From the NCBI GenBank assembly GCA_030614245.1, contig JAUWKK010000017.1, positions 1 to 16,818 of the forward strand: DNA of 16,818 nucleotides, written 5' to 3'. This DNA is from Planctomycetota bacterium (GTDB taxonomy: Bacteria > Planctomycetota > PUPC01 > JABMSA01 > JAUWKK01). Position numbers and translations under genes: made by a program. The notes under the pieces are model-generated. The model ran no database searches. It was not told where the DNA came from and saw nothing but the letters and a program-made list of their open reading frames with translations. Shown in pieces: positions 1 to 7,387 of the stretch. The stretch's first letter is position 1; each line of letters begins with the position of its first letter.

Positions 1-2
1 TC

Positions 3-380
3 ACCAGCAGCCAGGCCGTCTACGAATTCTGCTTGCCGCTGATGATCGGCCTGAAGAAGGAAGTCTTCAAGGTAATGCTGCTCGACACGAAGCACCGGCT
101 GCTCCGCGAGGAGCTTGTGAGCGAGGGCTCGCTGTCGGCATCCGTGGTGCATCCGCGCGAGGCGTTCAAGCCGGCCATCCGCGAATCGGCCCACGCCGTC
201 ATCTTCGTCCATAACCATCCCTCCGGCGATCCCACGCCAAGCAAAGACGACGTAGCCATCACGATGCAGATGAGAAAAGCCGGCGACGTGCTCAACATCA
301 AGATGCTCGACCACATCATCATCGGCGACGGGCGCTACTACAGCTTCGCCGATGAGGGGCATCTCAAGCCGCCCGGCTGA
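3..380 (+). CDS. radC: RadC family JAB/MPN-domain protein (5' end outside window)
   Basis: Only the C-terminal 125 residues are present; the frame is open from the first bases of the window, so the true start lies upstream. The fragment is the JAMM/MPN metalloprotease-like domain of the RadC (UPF0758) family. Visible landmarks are LLDTKHRLL, the family motif VHPREAFKPAI, the metal-binding signature HNHPSGDPTPSKDD (two His, Ser and Asp of the JAMM motif) and the closing LDHIIIGDGRYYSF. The usual N-terminal helix-hairpin-helix part is missing because of the window edge. RadC was once linked to DNA repair, but its cellular role is not established. The stop is TGA at 378-380, and no clear terminator follows. 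Family assignment is firm; function is not. Confidence 0.95.
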   Translation, partial: TSSQAVYEFCLPLMIGLKKEVFKVMLLDTKHRLLREELVSEGSLSASVVHPREAFKPAIRESAHAVIFVHNHPSGDPTPSKDDVAITMQMRKAGDVLNIKMLDHIIIGDGRYYSFADEGHLKPPG

Positions 381-490
381 TGCGGCGGAAGTCAGATGGC
401 GCCGTATGCGTTCCCTTCTCTAGAATTCGGCGCTGGAAATCGCACAGTGCTTGGGTTAGAGTGTGGCACGGATTAGTTCTGATGGACGCA

Positions 491-535
491 GCGACATCCT
501 GGGTGGGCAGAAACCACGTGAGCTGGGGATGTCGC
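491..535. repeat. 9-bp inverted repeat upstream of the URO-D-like gene
   Basis: GCGACATCC (491-499) and GGATGTCGC (527-535) are perfect reverse complements separated by 27 nt. The loop contains a weaker GTGG/CCAC pairing. It sits about 85 nt before the start of the gene at 619, so it could be a leader hairpin or a protein-binding palindrome. There is no T-run, so it is not an intrinsic terminator of radC. No riboswitch class was recognised. Confidence 0.4.
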
Positions 536-618
536 CAATGTCATGCCACGCGGCCGCCGCTTCCCCGAGCGGCTGATGCTTAATCATCAACCCAAACGAA
601 GCCAGAAGGCAAGAATCA

Positions 619-1695
619 ATGAATGACGACGCGAAGTATGAGAGCTTCATGGGGCTCGGCCCCAAGAGGATCGCCCACTGGGAGCACTGGTCCAATCCGG
701 ATGCCGCGACATACATCACGGGGATCGACTTCTACGAGCACCCGAGAGATTGCATGTCGAGGCTGGACGAAATCTACCCGTTCCTCGGACTGGGTGTGCC
801 CGATAGCAATGATCCTATCCCCCGGCTCGATGAGCAGGAAGACCAGGGAAAAGGCCGCTGGGGACATTCTTATCGAGATCACTGGCAGCAGGAAGAGGCC
901 GGAAAGCGTTTTGCCAGTCGTGAGGAGATGCTGAGCTTCAGTCCGCTCGAGCAGGGCGACTTCACGGGCTGGCGGGTTGTCGTGGACGGCGACTTCAGCA
1001 GCGAAGATATCATCTACGAACGTTACCGCAAGAGATATCCTGCGGAATGGGGCGACCGCGCGCCGGAGCGATCCACCGCGCAGGTCGGCTTCTACAACAC
1101 GATGTTCATGTGGCCCCTGCTGGTCTTCGGCTATGAGAATTTCCTCTCGATTTGCCTGGAGCCGGAGTTCGGGCGGATCATGGATGAATTCGCCGAGATC
1201 AACCGGCGCGTCTTTCGGGCATTTGCTCGACTGCCCGTCAATTTCGTCGTCAGCCACGACGACATCGTCCTCACCACCGGCCCGGTATGCAGTCCCCGCT
1301 GGATGCACAAGTATATCTTCCCGAGATACGAGGAGTTCTGGGGCATCCTCAAGCAGGCCGGCAAAGAGGTCCTCTTCATGGTGGACGGCGGCGTGGACGC
1401 ATTCGCTGACGACGTCATGGCATGCGGCGCACGAGGGATAATCAGTGAGCCGTATACCGACTACAAGGCCATTGCGCGCAAGTATGAGAACTGCTTCATC
1501 GCAGGCGAAGGAGACAACCGGGTGCTTATGCGAAACGACCCGGACGAGATACGAGCCATGGTGGAGACAATGGTCGAGACGGGCCGCATGTCCGGCGGCT
1601 ATATGATGTGCATAGGCAATCACATCCCGTGGAATGTCCCGCCGGATGCTGTTAAACTGTATTTGGACCTGTCAGGGGAGTTGGCGTTCAGATGA
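619..1695 (+). CDS. Uroporphyrinogen decarboxylase (URO-D) superfamily protein, methyltransferase-like
   Basis: 358 residues, close to the usual superfamily length. ATG is preceded by AGAAGG about 9 nt upstream. The URO-D/MtaA-type barrel is recognised from HDDIVLTTGPVCSPRWM (213-229), the following FPRYEEF, the ...FMVDGG turn (253-258), the GARGIISEP strand (270-278) and the C-terminal GGYMMCIGNHIPWNVPPDAV (326-345). Relatives are either true URO-D of haem synthesis or corrinoid methyltransferases. The long acidic and aromatic insert at about 60-150 is unlike haem-pathway HemE. The HxC zinc pair of MtaA/MtbA-type methyltransferases appears to be replaced by M254 and D256, so standard zinc-thiolate methyl transfer is doubtful. 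Such paralogues are abundant in Planctomycetota and often lie near sugar-degradation genes, as here. Substrate unknown; superfamily call firm. Confidence 0.88.
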   Translation: MNDDAKYESFMGLGPKRIAHWEHWSNPDAATYITGIDFYEHPRDCMSRLDEIYPFLGLGVPDSNDPIPRLDEQEDQGKGRWGHSYRDHWQQEEAGKRFASREEMLSFSPLEQGDFTGWRVVVDGDFSSEDIIYERYRKRYPAEWGDRAPERSTAQVGFYNTMFMWPLLVFGYENFLSICLEPEFGRIMDEFAEINRRVFRAFARLPVNFVVSHDDIVLTTGPVCSPRWMHKYIFPRYEEFWGILKQAGKEVLFMVDGGVDAFADDVMACGARGIISEPYTDYKAIARKYENCFIAGEGDNRVLMRNDPDEIRAMVETMVETGRMSGGYMMCIGNHIPWNVPPDAVKLYLDLSGELAFR

Positions 1696-1708
1696 CCGGC
1701 ATGACATC

Positions 1709-1792
1709 TGTCATTCTGAGCGAAGCGAAGAATCTTTGGCCCCAGGCCCGTTCAACTGGCGAAAAGATGCTTCGCTCAGAGCTCAGCATGAC
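1709..1792. repeat. Imperfect palindromic repeat (CATTCTGAGCGAAGCGAAG type)
   Basis: The left arm at 1710-1737 contains CATTCTGAGCGAAGCGAAG followed by AATCTTT. The right arm at 1762-1792 (AAAAGATGCTTCGCTCAG, then GCTCAGCATGAC) is its degenerate reverse complement around a spacer of about 24 nt. This is a dispersed palindrome I have often seen in intergenic regions of environmental bacterial genomes (recollection, not a search). It lies just after the URO-D-like gene and before the convergent lipoprotein gene, where it could fold as a transcription-attenuating hairpin on either strand. Confidence 0.6.
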
Positions 1793-1796
1793 GTGA

Positions 1797-1898
1797 AGAG
1801 GTGACCGCACGAGAACGGTTCACAGCCCAACCCGCCAGAAGAACGGAACCAAGGCCCTCGCCGATCTCCTCCGCAAGCACGGAGCGAAGGAGGAGTAG
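1797..1898 (+). pseudogene. Possible relic of an ankyrin-repeat protein C-terminus
   Basis: A 33-codon open stretch ends at TAG 1896-1898 and reads ...NGTKALADLLRKHGAKEE. This resembles the closing helix of ankyrin-repeat proteins (…ADLLRKHGAKE). No start codon, Shine-Dalgarno site or further repeats are visible upstream; a stop at 1794 closes the frame, and the palindromic repeat sits immediately before it. It is best read as a decayed tail left after a deletion or insertion. The match is short, so chance similarity is possible. Confidence 0.3.
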
Positions 1899-1978
1899 CG
1901 GAAGTTGGCTCGCGCCCGCAGCCGCCAATCGGTCGGCGGGGGGCGTCGTGACTAAGACACGCCCTTCCATACCGGTCT

Positions 1979-3181
1979 TCAGAAGCAGTCGCGCCTGAGG
2001 AACTCGTGACGCACGCGCGCCGTCACGCTCTTGCCTGTCGTCGAGACGAAAGTTACTTCGCCGGGCGCGAACCTCACGTCCTTGACGTTCCCAAAGCCCT
2101 GGGGAATCTTCCCCACGCCCTCGATCAGCTTGACGACTGCCGGCCCGTCGGGTGAGAACTCCAGCGAAGTAGGGATTCCGGCCTTGCTGATCACGTTCGG
2201 CCGGAGGGATGGGCCGAGGCCCTCAGCGAAGAACGAGCAGGTCTCCTCCATGCCGAGGCAGCGGTTGCGCCCGTCCCAGGGGAAGCCGTGGCGGCCTCTG
2301 TTCGACATCCAGAAGACTGTGCCCGGCAGGACGGCGGCATCCTTCAGCGAATACCACAGATAGCCTTCCTTCTGGCAGGTCGCCGCAGTCCACGCGGGGT
2401 CATTCGATGGCTTCTTGAATACCTGGACCAGATCCGTGTAGCCTTCGCGCTGCGGGAACGCCGTGCAGTCGGCCGGCGGGGCGTCCTTTGCCATTACAGG
2501 CACCTTCGTCAGGTCGGTGAACCGCGCATTTATCGCCAGCGACTGGTACTCCCGGTTCTTCGGGTTGCCGAAGACCACCGGGCAGGTCATGCCGAAGGCG
2601 AAGTCGCTGACCGCGATGCGCAGGCTCCCCTCCTCCTCGGGCACGCGCAGCGTGCAGTGGTGGCCCACCGGCATCCTACCTGAGTAGCCCTCCATCGTGT
2701 GGCTCGCGTAAACTGCGTTCTGGCCATCGACCAGACGGAGCCTCTTCGTGATCGTTCCCTTCCTGATCTTCGTGTGCAGCTTCAGGGTCAGCGTCGTCAC
2801 ACCATCCTTCCTGTCCAGGCCGACCAGGGACCACCTGGATGACGAAGCCTCGCCGTGGCCCGAGTGTTTCTCCCCCTGCCAGGTCTCCGCGTTGGCGCCG
2901 AACGGCATGCAGAAGAAGTCCCCGCGCAGCGGGACCAGCACCGGGGCGGGCAGCCCTTTTAGATTCGCGTTCTGCCACGGGCTGATGTAGTAGGGCTGGA
3001 CGGGCCTGTCGCCGTCGCGGTAGAAGCGGACGGGCGCCATGTGCCCGCCGTCTCTCGTCACGAACATCTCGACCTTGTCGGACCGGACCAGCCACCCGAC
3101 CTGCGAGTTGTCGACGGCCCTGATCGTCGAGCATCCCGCCGCCGCCAGCAATATCATCGCTGCAAATAGAGCCTTCTTCAT
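1979..3181 (-). CDS. Secreted lipoprotein of unknown function, possible mutarotase-like beta-sandwich
   Basis: 400 residues. The ATG at 3181 is chosen because AGGAG lies 7 nt upstream and it opens directly on a lipoprotein signal: MKKALFAAMILLAAAGC with lipobox AAGC (Cys17), followed by Ser at +2, which favours the outer membrane. The frame extends upstream to 3292, but that part is a repeat-like hairpin region and not coding. The mature part is rich in beta strands and aromatic residues (GDFFCMPFG, YISPWQ, SGHGEASSS, WMSNRGRHGFPWDGRNRCLG, LEFSPDGPAVV). The pattern resembles planctomycete or lentisphaeral secreted proteins with a galactose-mutarotase-like fold, but no catalytic residues are recognised. 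It lies downstream of the GH43 gene on the same strand with its own candidate promoter, suggesting a role in glycan handling. Fold call is tentative. Confidence 0.8.
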   Translation of the reverse strand: MKKALFAAMILLAAAGCSTIRAVDNSQVGWLVRSDKVEMFVTRDGGHMAPVRFYRDGDRPVQPYYISPWQNANLKGLPAPVLVPLRGDFFCMPFGANAETWQGEKHSGHGEASSSRWSLVGLDRKDGVTTLTLKLHTKIRKGTITKRLRLVDGQNAVYASHTMEGYSGRMPVGHHCTLRVPEEEGSLRIAVSDFAFGMTCPVVFGNPKNREYQSLAINARFTDLTKVPVMAKDAPPADCTAFPQREGYTDLVQVFKKPSNDPAWTAATCQKEGYLWYSLKDAAVLPGTVFWMSNRGRHGFPWDGRNRCLGMEETCSFFAEGLGPSLRPNVISKAGIPTSLEFSPDGPAVVKLIEGVGKIPQGFGNVKDVRFAPGEVTFVSTTGKSVTARVRHEFLRRDCF

Positions 3182-3230
3182 GTCGCTTCTCCTTTTCAGT
3201 TTACGCGTGCAGTGCCTCGAGTTCCTTGTC

Positions 3231-3252
3231 GGGGCGGTGCGCGAACCGCCCC
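3231..3252. repeat. GC-rich hairpin (GGGGCGGT / ACCGCCCC)
   Basis: A perfect 8-bp stem, GGGGCGGT (3231-3238) with ACCGCCCC (3245-3252), encloses the loop GCGCGA. It falls in the expected 5' untranslated region of the lipoprotein gene, about 50 nt before its start. Similar arms recur in many environmental genomes as dispersed palindromes (recollection). No T-run follows on either strand, so it is not a standard terminator. Confidence 0.55.
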
Positions 3253-3283
3253 TGCGCGCCGTCGCCGCCACCGATAAACGGGT

Positions 3284-3312
3284 ATTATCCACGGGAGCAC
3301 CCGCTCTTTCAA
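3284..3312 (-). promoter_or_regulatory. Candidate sigma70-type promoter for the lipoprotein gene
   Basis: On the minus strand TTGAAA (3312-3307) and GATAAT (3289-3284) are spaced by 17 nt, placing the transcript start near 3277, about 95 nt before the ATG. The -35 lies inside a GCTCTT/AAGAGC inverted repeat (3303-3316), which could be an operator or the end of the upstream GH43 transcript. Confidence 0.4.
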
Positions 3313-3349
3313 GAGCCGCACCATAACTGACCAGTCTCGACAGGCAGCC

Positions 3350-4429
3350 TCATAGCCCTCGCCGGCGGCCGTCATCGGGCTGGACGTGAACCGTCTGTTC
3401 GGTATATGTCGGCCCGTTGGTCTTAATCATGCCGTTCTCGACCCAAATCGGATCGAAGCCGAGAAAAGTCTCGTCCGACTCGCCGCCCTTGGGACGAAGA
3501 TGGGCGCAGATCCAGTCCCGTCCGTCGGGCCCGGTGAAAATCTCACAATGCCCTGCCTCGATAAAGGGACTCTCGGGGTCACCCGTGAACTCCAGACCTT
3601 TCTCACGGCAGAGCTCCGGATTTTGGGCACCGTAGATGGGATTGCCATCGTACTTCGTCCACGGCCCCGTGGGGTGCCCGGCCGTCGCGTAACCCACCTC
3701 GTATCCGCGCGTCCATGATGAGTAGAGCATGTAGTAAACGCCGCCGCGCTTAATGACGAACATTCCCTCGATGCCGACGTCTTCCCAGGTGCCCTTGTCC
3801 GCAGCAAGAGCCCGGCGGCGCTCTCCCACGAATCGCGCGTTTTCGAGATCGATCTCCTGAACGTAATGCGACTTGAAGAAGGCATACGTCCTCCCGTCGT
3901 CGTCGGTGAAGAGCGTCATGTCGTTGCTCCAGACGGCGATGTCTTCGGGATGCCGACTCACAACGGACGCGGGAACATCTGCCGGTGTTACCAGGCTCGT
4001 GTCTCTGCCCGTCCCGTCCAGCAGAGGCCGGTCGTGCGTGAGGATCGTGTAGGGGCCGGTGATGCGGTCCGCCACTGCCAGGCCGCAAGAATGGACGCGG
4101 TTGTACTTCTCCGACTCGTTCCGGCAGTTGAACGTCAGCCAGAACTTGCCGTTCTTGGGGTGGATCTCCGACGCCCAGAAGCGGTCGCGGTACCAGGCGT
4201 CTTCGAGCAATGTGCTTCGGTCTATGAGCAGCCCCTCATACGTCCAGTTCAGCAGGTCCGGAGATGACCACAGCTTGACGCCGGGATTCACCGTCTGACG
4301 CTGGAAAGGGCAGCAAGTACCCGTGAGATAGTAGATACCGTCCACATTAACGATCTGGGGATCGCGAATGTTGCCGACGGCCTCGCTGCGGATGGGATTG
4401 CAGTATCGAAAGAGCGATCTGTTCATCAT
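3350..4429 (-). CDS. Glycoside hydrolase family 43-like protein (five-bladed beta-propeller)
   Basis: 359 residues. The first ATG is taken because GGAG lies 6 nt upstream; a second ATG follows immediately. The expected family 43 residues are in order: the catalytic base in IRDPQIV (Asp23) followed by the GIYYLTGT strand; the pKa-modulating Asp in NDMTLFTDDDG (Asp170); the general acid in GIEGMFV (Glu221); and the His of AGHCEIF (His294). Blade repeats such as GKFWLTF, RTYAFF and VYYMLYSS are visible. Family members act on arabinose-, xylose- or galactose-containing polymers; the specific substrate cannot be read here. No signal peptide is evident, so the protein may be cytoplasmic, acting on imported oligosaccharides, or the N-terminus may have been lost. 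A lipoprotein gene follows 168 bp downstream. Confidence 0.87.
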   Translation of the reverse strand: MMNRSLFRYCNPIRSEAVGNIRDPQIVNVDGIYYLTGTCCPFQRQTVNPGVKLWSSPDLLNWTYEGLLIDRSTLLEDAWYRDRFWASEIHPKNGKFWLTFNCRNESEKYNRVHSCGLAVADRITGPYTILTHDRPLLDGTGRDTSLVTPADVPASVVSRHPEDIAVWSNDMTLFTDDDGRTYAFFKSHYVQEIDLENARFVGERRRALAADKGTWEDVGIEGMFVIKRGGVYYMLYSSWTRGYEVGYATAGHPTGPWTKYDGNPIYGAQNPELCREKGLEFTGDPESPFIEAGHCEIFTGPDGRDWICAHLRPKGGESDETFLGFDPIWVENGMIKTNGPTYTEQTVHVQPDDGRRRGL

Positions 4430-4538
4430 CTTGTGCTCCGTGGCGTCCGCCAGGCAAACGCGTTCTCCCAGCCCCGCGTAATGGGAAAAGCATACTGGCC
4501 GACCTTGCTGTGCGATGTAAAAGCTTCACGGCCAACGC

Positions 4539-4568
4539 ACTATAGCACAAGGCGGGCTGGTTTTCCAA
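4539..4568 (-). promoter_or_regulatory. Candidate sigma70-type promoter for the GH43 gene
   Basis: On the minus strand TTGGAA (4568-4563) and TATAGT (4544-4539) are separated by 18 nt, in the divergent spacer about 110 nt before the GH43 start. The -10 matches consensus at five of six positions. It is back-to-back with the plus-strand promoter at 4643-4671, so a single regulator could control both directions, although no clear operator was seen. Confidence 0.42.
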
Positions 4569-4642
4569 GGTGCCGGTGAGATAGTCGGGCCAGGGCGCGG
4601 AACTATCTGACTGGCCGAAACATCACCAGACGGAACTGTTCA

Positions 4643-4671
4643 TTGACTTCTAAAACACTATGTGCTATCAT
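4643..4671 (+). promoter_or_regulatory. Strong sigma70-type promoter for the esterase-relic / glycyl radical enzyme operon
   Basis: TTGACT (4643-4648), an exact 17-nt spacer and TATCAT (4666-4671) make a near-consensus promoter, with transcription expected to begin near 4678. The ATG at 4660 lies inside the promoter and therefore cannot be the start of the esterase relic. With the relic non-functional, this promoter now gives the glycyl radical enzyme a leader of about 560 nt. Confidence 0.6.
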
Positions 4672-4716
4672 GAAACGGCAGAATTGAAAGGGGCTTCGAG
4701 TGACTACTTGTGGCCC

Positions 4717-5176
4717 ATGGACAAACTGGGAACTCGCCGAATGGAACCGCCGCGAAGTGAACTGAATAACGAGCCGCCGCCTGTCCGCCTCAGGAGGCCC
4801 GCCCCGGGCGAGCGGCCACAGGTGCCGAACATCTTCTCCGACCACATGGTCCTCCAGGCCGGCAAGCCCGTTCCCATCTGGGGCACCGCGGAGGCGGGCA
4901 GCTCGGTCACCGTAACCTTCGGAGACCAGAAACAGACCGTAAGCGCCGGCAAAGACGGCCGCTGGAGGGTAACTCTCAACCCGCTGGCCGCGTCCGCCGG
5001 GCCACGGCGGCTGGCCGTAGCAGCCGAGGCGCATGGCAGGAAAGCGGAAGTGGTCTTTGAGGACATCCTCGTGGGTGAAGTCTGCCGTGCCGAACCCGAC
5101 TCGAGTCCGATACGCGTGGGCGGCGGACCCCGGAGTAAACCTGTTCAACCGCGAAGGTCTGCCGGCGATGCCGTTC
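4717..5176 (+). pseudogene. Sialate O-acetylesterase relic: catalytic core deleted, ends joined out of frame
   Basis: The first part (frame of 4717, homology from 4822 to 5082) reads VPNIFSDHMVLQ...GKPVPIWGTAEAG...KDGRWRVTL...VVFEDILVGEV. This is the N-terminal beta-domain of sialate O-acetylesterases, up to the point where the nucleophile motif (LCSGQSNM in intact proteins) should follow. Instead the frame runs into unrelated sequence and stops at 5214. In the next frame, from about 5081, the sequence reads AVPNPTRVRYAWAADP...NLFNREGLPAMPF, the typical extreme C-terminus of the same family. About 400 residues holding the SGNH catalytic centre are therefore missing, and the remaining ends are in different frames. 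The normal signal peptide is also absent; the first usable start is uncertain. It sits between a strong promoter and the glycyl radical enzyme. A deletion in the genome is most likely, but an assembly join is possible. Confidence 0.75.
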
Positions 5177-5239
5177 TGCAGTCATACCGGCGAACCCGAC
5201 GGTCACAACCATAGCACGGCGGGAGGAGCACACTGTACT

Positions 5240-7381
5240 ATGAAACGTACCGACGACGAACGCATTGGGATTCTCCGTCAGCGCTGCATCGACCGCAAGG
5301 GAATGGTCAGCAATGCGGAACGCCCGATCCGGCGTAAAAGGATGTGGCAGGGCATTACCATCTCGGCGGCGAAATCCCTTCGCGCTTCGGAGCGTGTCGC
5401 CTCCTGGCAGATCCGATGCGGCCTTCGCACGCGCGACATATTGGCAGAGATCAAGTTCGAGATCGACGACCTCGAACTTCTCGCAGGCAGGATTCATCCA
5501 CAGGCAGCGTCGGATTCCGAGTTCGAAGACGCCGATGCATACGTTGCGCGATACCTCCGCACGCCGGGCCAGTCGGGCCATTGCGAACTCGACCTTCCCA
5601 CGCTATTCACACTCGGCGTCAATGGCCTGCGCGACAGGATTGATGGCCTGATGGCGGACGCCGATGACAAGCGCACGGAAGTGTATCAGTCCTTCCTGCC
5701 CGCGCTCGACGGCTTTTCTGCAATGGCCGAGAACGCAGCCGCGACGGCCGAGGCCGGCATAGCGTCCGCCCCGGACTGGCGGAAGGCCGAACTCAGGGAG
5801 ATTGCAGAGTCCTGCCGCCGGATCGCCCACCAGCCCCCGGCAAACACCCGGGATGCCGTCCAACTGCTCTGGCTTGCGCAACTCGGCGCGATGTTGGGCG
5901 ACAGCGCCGGGCTGGTAGTCTCAGGCCACATTGATCGCACCTTGCGGCCGTCTTACCAAGCCGACACTGCCGCCGGAAAAATCAGCCGGGAACAGGCGCT
6001 GATTCTAATCGAGAGCCTCTATCTGCTCGTCAACGAACTGATAGCGGACGGCCTCGCGATGTCCGTAATGGTAGGCGGGCGCGACGCCAATGGCGACGAC
6101 GTCACGAACGACCTTTCGTACCTCGGCCTCGAAGCCCTGAGGCGGACGAAACTGATCTATCCAGCCGTTGGCGTGTGCTGGCACGAGGGGACGCCCAGCG
6201 ACCTGACGGACCTCGCAATCGAACTGATCGGCCACGGTTACTCCACGCCCGCATTCTTCGGCGCCGAGACGATCCAGCGCGGCCTGAAAGAACTCGGCGC
6301 GGCACCGGAACATGCCTGCAATTACATCAACTCGACGTGCGTCGAAATCACACCCGTCGCCGCCAGTAACGTCTGGGTGGCGTCGCCCTACTTCAACCTC
6401 TGCGGCGCCCTGATGGAGGAAATCGACGCGCAGGTCGACAGCGGGCCGGTCGACAACTTTGAAGATTTCGTAGCTGCCTACCACCGGCGCATGGCAGATC
6501 GCATCGCTCGAGCGGTGGCCGAACAGAACAACGCCCGCCGCCTGCGGCAGAGGTTCGGCGGAAAGCCGTTCCAGAGCGTACTCACCCGCGACTGCATTGC
6601 CCGCGGACGCGACATCGATGACGGCGGCGCGATCTACAACTGGGTCGAATGCTCCTTCGTGGGGCTGGCAAACTTGGCCGATTCCCTGCTGGTGATCGAG
6701 GAAGAAGTCTTCAAGCAGAAGAATTTCACTCTATCGGAGCTGAAGGCAATGCTTGATTCGGATTTCGCCGGCAACGAGGCGACACGGCTGCGTTTCCTGC
6801 ACAACTATCCCAAATATGGCAACGCTTGTGCAGATGTGGACCATTTTTTAGCCGACACGGTTGGCACCCTCGTGAAAGAATGCGGCCGCCACAAGATGCT
6901 GCCGGACGGCAGCTCGTTCGTGCCCGGATGCTTCTGCTGGGTGATGCACGAGCGTCTTGGCCGCCAGACACGGGCGACCCCGGACGGCCGCAGGGCCGGT
7001 TTCGCCTTCGCCGATGGCGGCGGAGGGGCGCAGGGCCGCGAAATGCTCGGACCGACTGCTGCTATACTCTCCTCAACCTCTTGGGACCACTCCCCCATGA
7101 TCGGTGGGCTGGCCTACAACATGAAGTTCAATACGTCGCTGTTCTCGTCGCCCGAATCCTTCGAGCGGCTTCGAGACCTGGTGATCACCTATCTGCGACG
7201 CGGCGGTTTCGAGACACAAATAAACGTAACCGACCTGGAGACTCTAAAGAGAGCCCGGGAAAAGCCCGAAGAGTATCGCGACCTCGCGGTTCGCATCGGG
7301 GGATATGTGGATTATTTCACGCGCCTGTCGCCTGAAATGCAGCAGGAGGTGATGCTTAGAACGGAGTTCGGGAGGGAATGA
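5240..7381 (+). CDS. Glycyl radical enzyme, CxE (eliminase/dehydratase-like) type
   Basis: 713 residues from the ATG at 5240, which follows a GGAGGAG element at 5222-5228. The frame is open further upstream to 5033, but that extension encodes the esterase C-terminal scrap. The C-terminal glycyl radical loop is intact: VRIGGYVDYF, with Gly688 as the radical site about 25 residues from the end, preceded by the family's QINVTDLETL...AREKPEEYRDL. The mid-barrel thiyl site is STCVEIT: Cys367 and Glu369 form the CxE pair of glycerol, propanediol and hydroxyproline dehydratases and choline or isethionate lyases, not the CC pair of pyruvate formate-lyase. It should need strictly anaerobic conditions and activation by the product of the next gene, 6 nt downstream. 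It is shorter than the usual 780-850 residues, with a compact N-terminus. No microcompartment genes are nearby. Substrate unknown. Confidence 0.92.
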   Translation: MKRTDDERIGILRQRCIDRKGMVSNAERPIRRKRMWQGITISAAKSLRASERVASWQIRCGLRTRDILAEIKFEIDDLELLAGRIHPQAASDSEFEDADAYVARYLRTPGQSGHCELDLPTLFTLGVNGLRDRIDGLMADADDKRTEVYQSFLPALDGFSAMAENAAATAEAGIASAPDWRKAELREIAESCRRIAHQPPANTRDAVQLLWLAQLGAMLGDSAGLVVSGHIDRTLRPSYQADTAAGKISREQALILIESLYLLVNELIADGLAMSVMVGGRDANGDDVTNDLSYLGLEALRRTKLIYPAVGVCWHEGTPSDLTDLAIELIGHGYSTPAFFGAETIQRGLKELGAAPEHACNYINSTCVEITPVAASNVWVASPYFNLCGALMEEIDAQVDSGPVDNFEDFVAAYHRRMADRIARAVAEQNNARRLRQRFGGKPFQSVLTRDCIARGRDIDDGGAIYNWVECSFVGLANLADSLLVIEEEVFKQKNFTLSELKAMLDSDFAGNEATRLRFLHNYPKYGNACADVDHFLADTVGTLVKECGRHKMLPDGSSFVPGCFCWVMHERLGRQTRATPDGRRAGFAFADGGGGAQGREMLGPTAAILSSTSWDHSPMIGGLAYNMKFNTSLFSSPESFERLRDLVITYLRRGGFETQINVTDLETLKRAREKPEEYRDLAVRIGGYVDYFTRLSPEMQQEVMLRTEFGRE

Positions 7382-7387
7382 AAACCG

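Noticed and set aside
380..583. 67-codon frame starting at the radC stop (TGATG)
   Set aside because: The start overlap looks like coupling, but the protein is low-complexity with Trp/Arg-rich shadow composition and no family resemblance; the region holds an inverted repeat instead.
616..1623. 335-codon open frame on the minus strand
   Set aside because: It lies exactly opposite the URO-D-like gene; its composition is that of an antisense shadow of a GC-rich gene, and no domain is recognisable.
5033..5239. N-terminal extension of the glycyl radical enzyme
   Set aside because: It is open in frame, but it encodes the C-terminal scrap of the deleted esterase; a Shine-Dalgarno site and a normal N-terminus occur at 5240.
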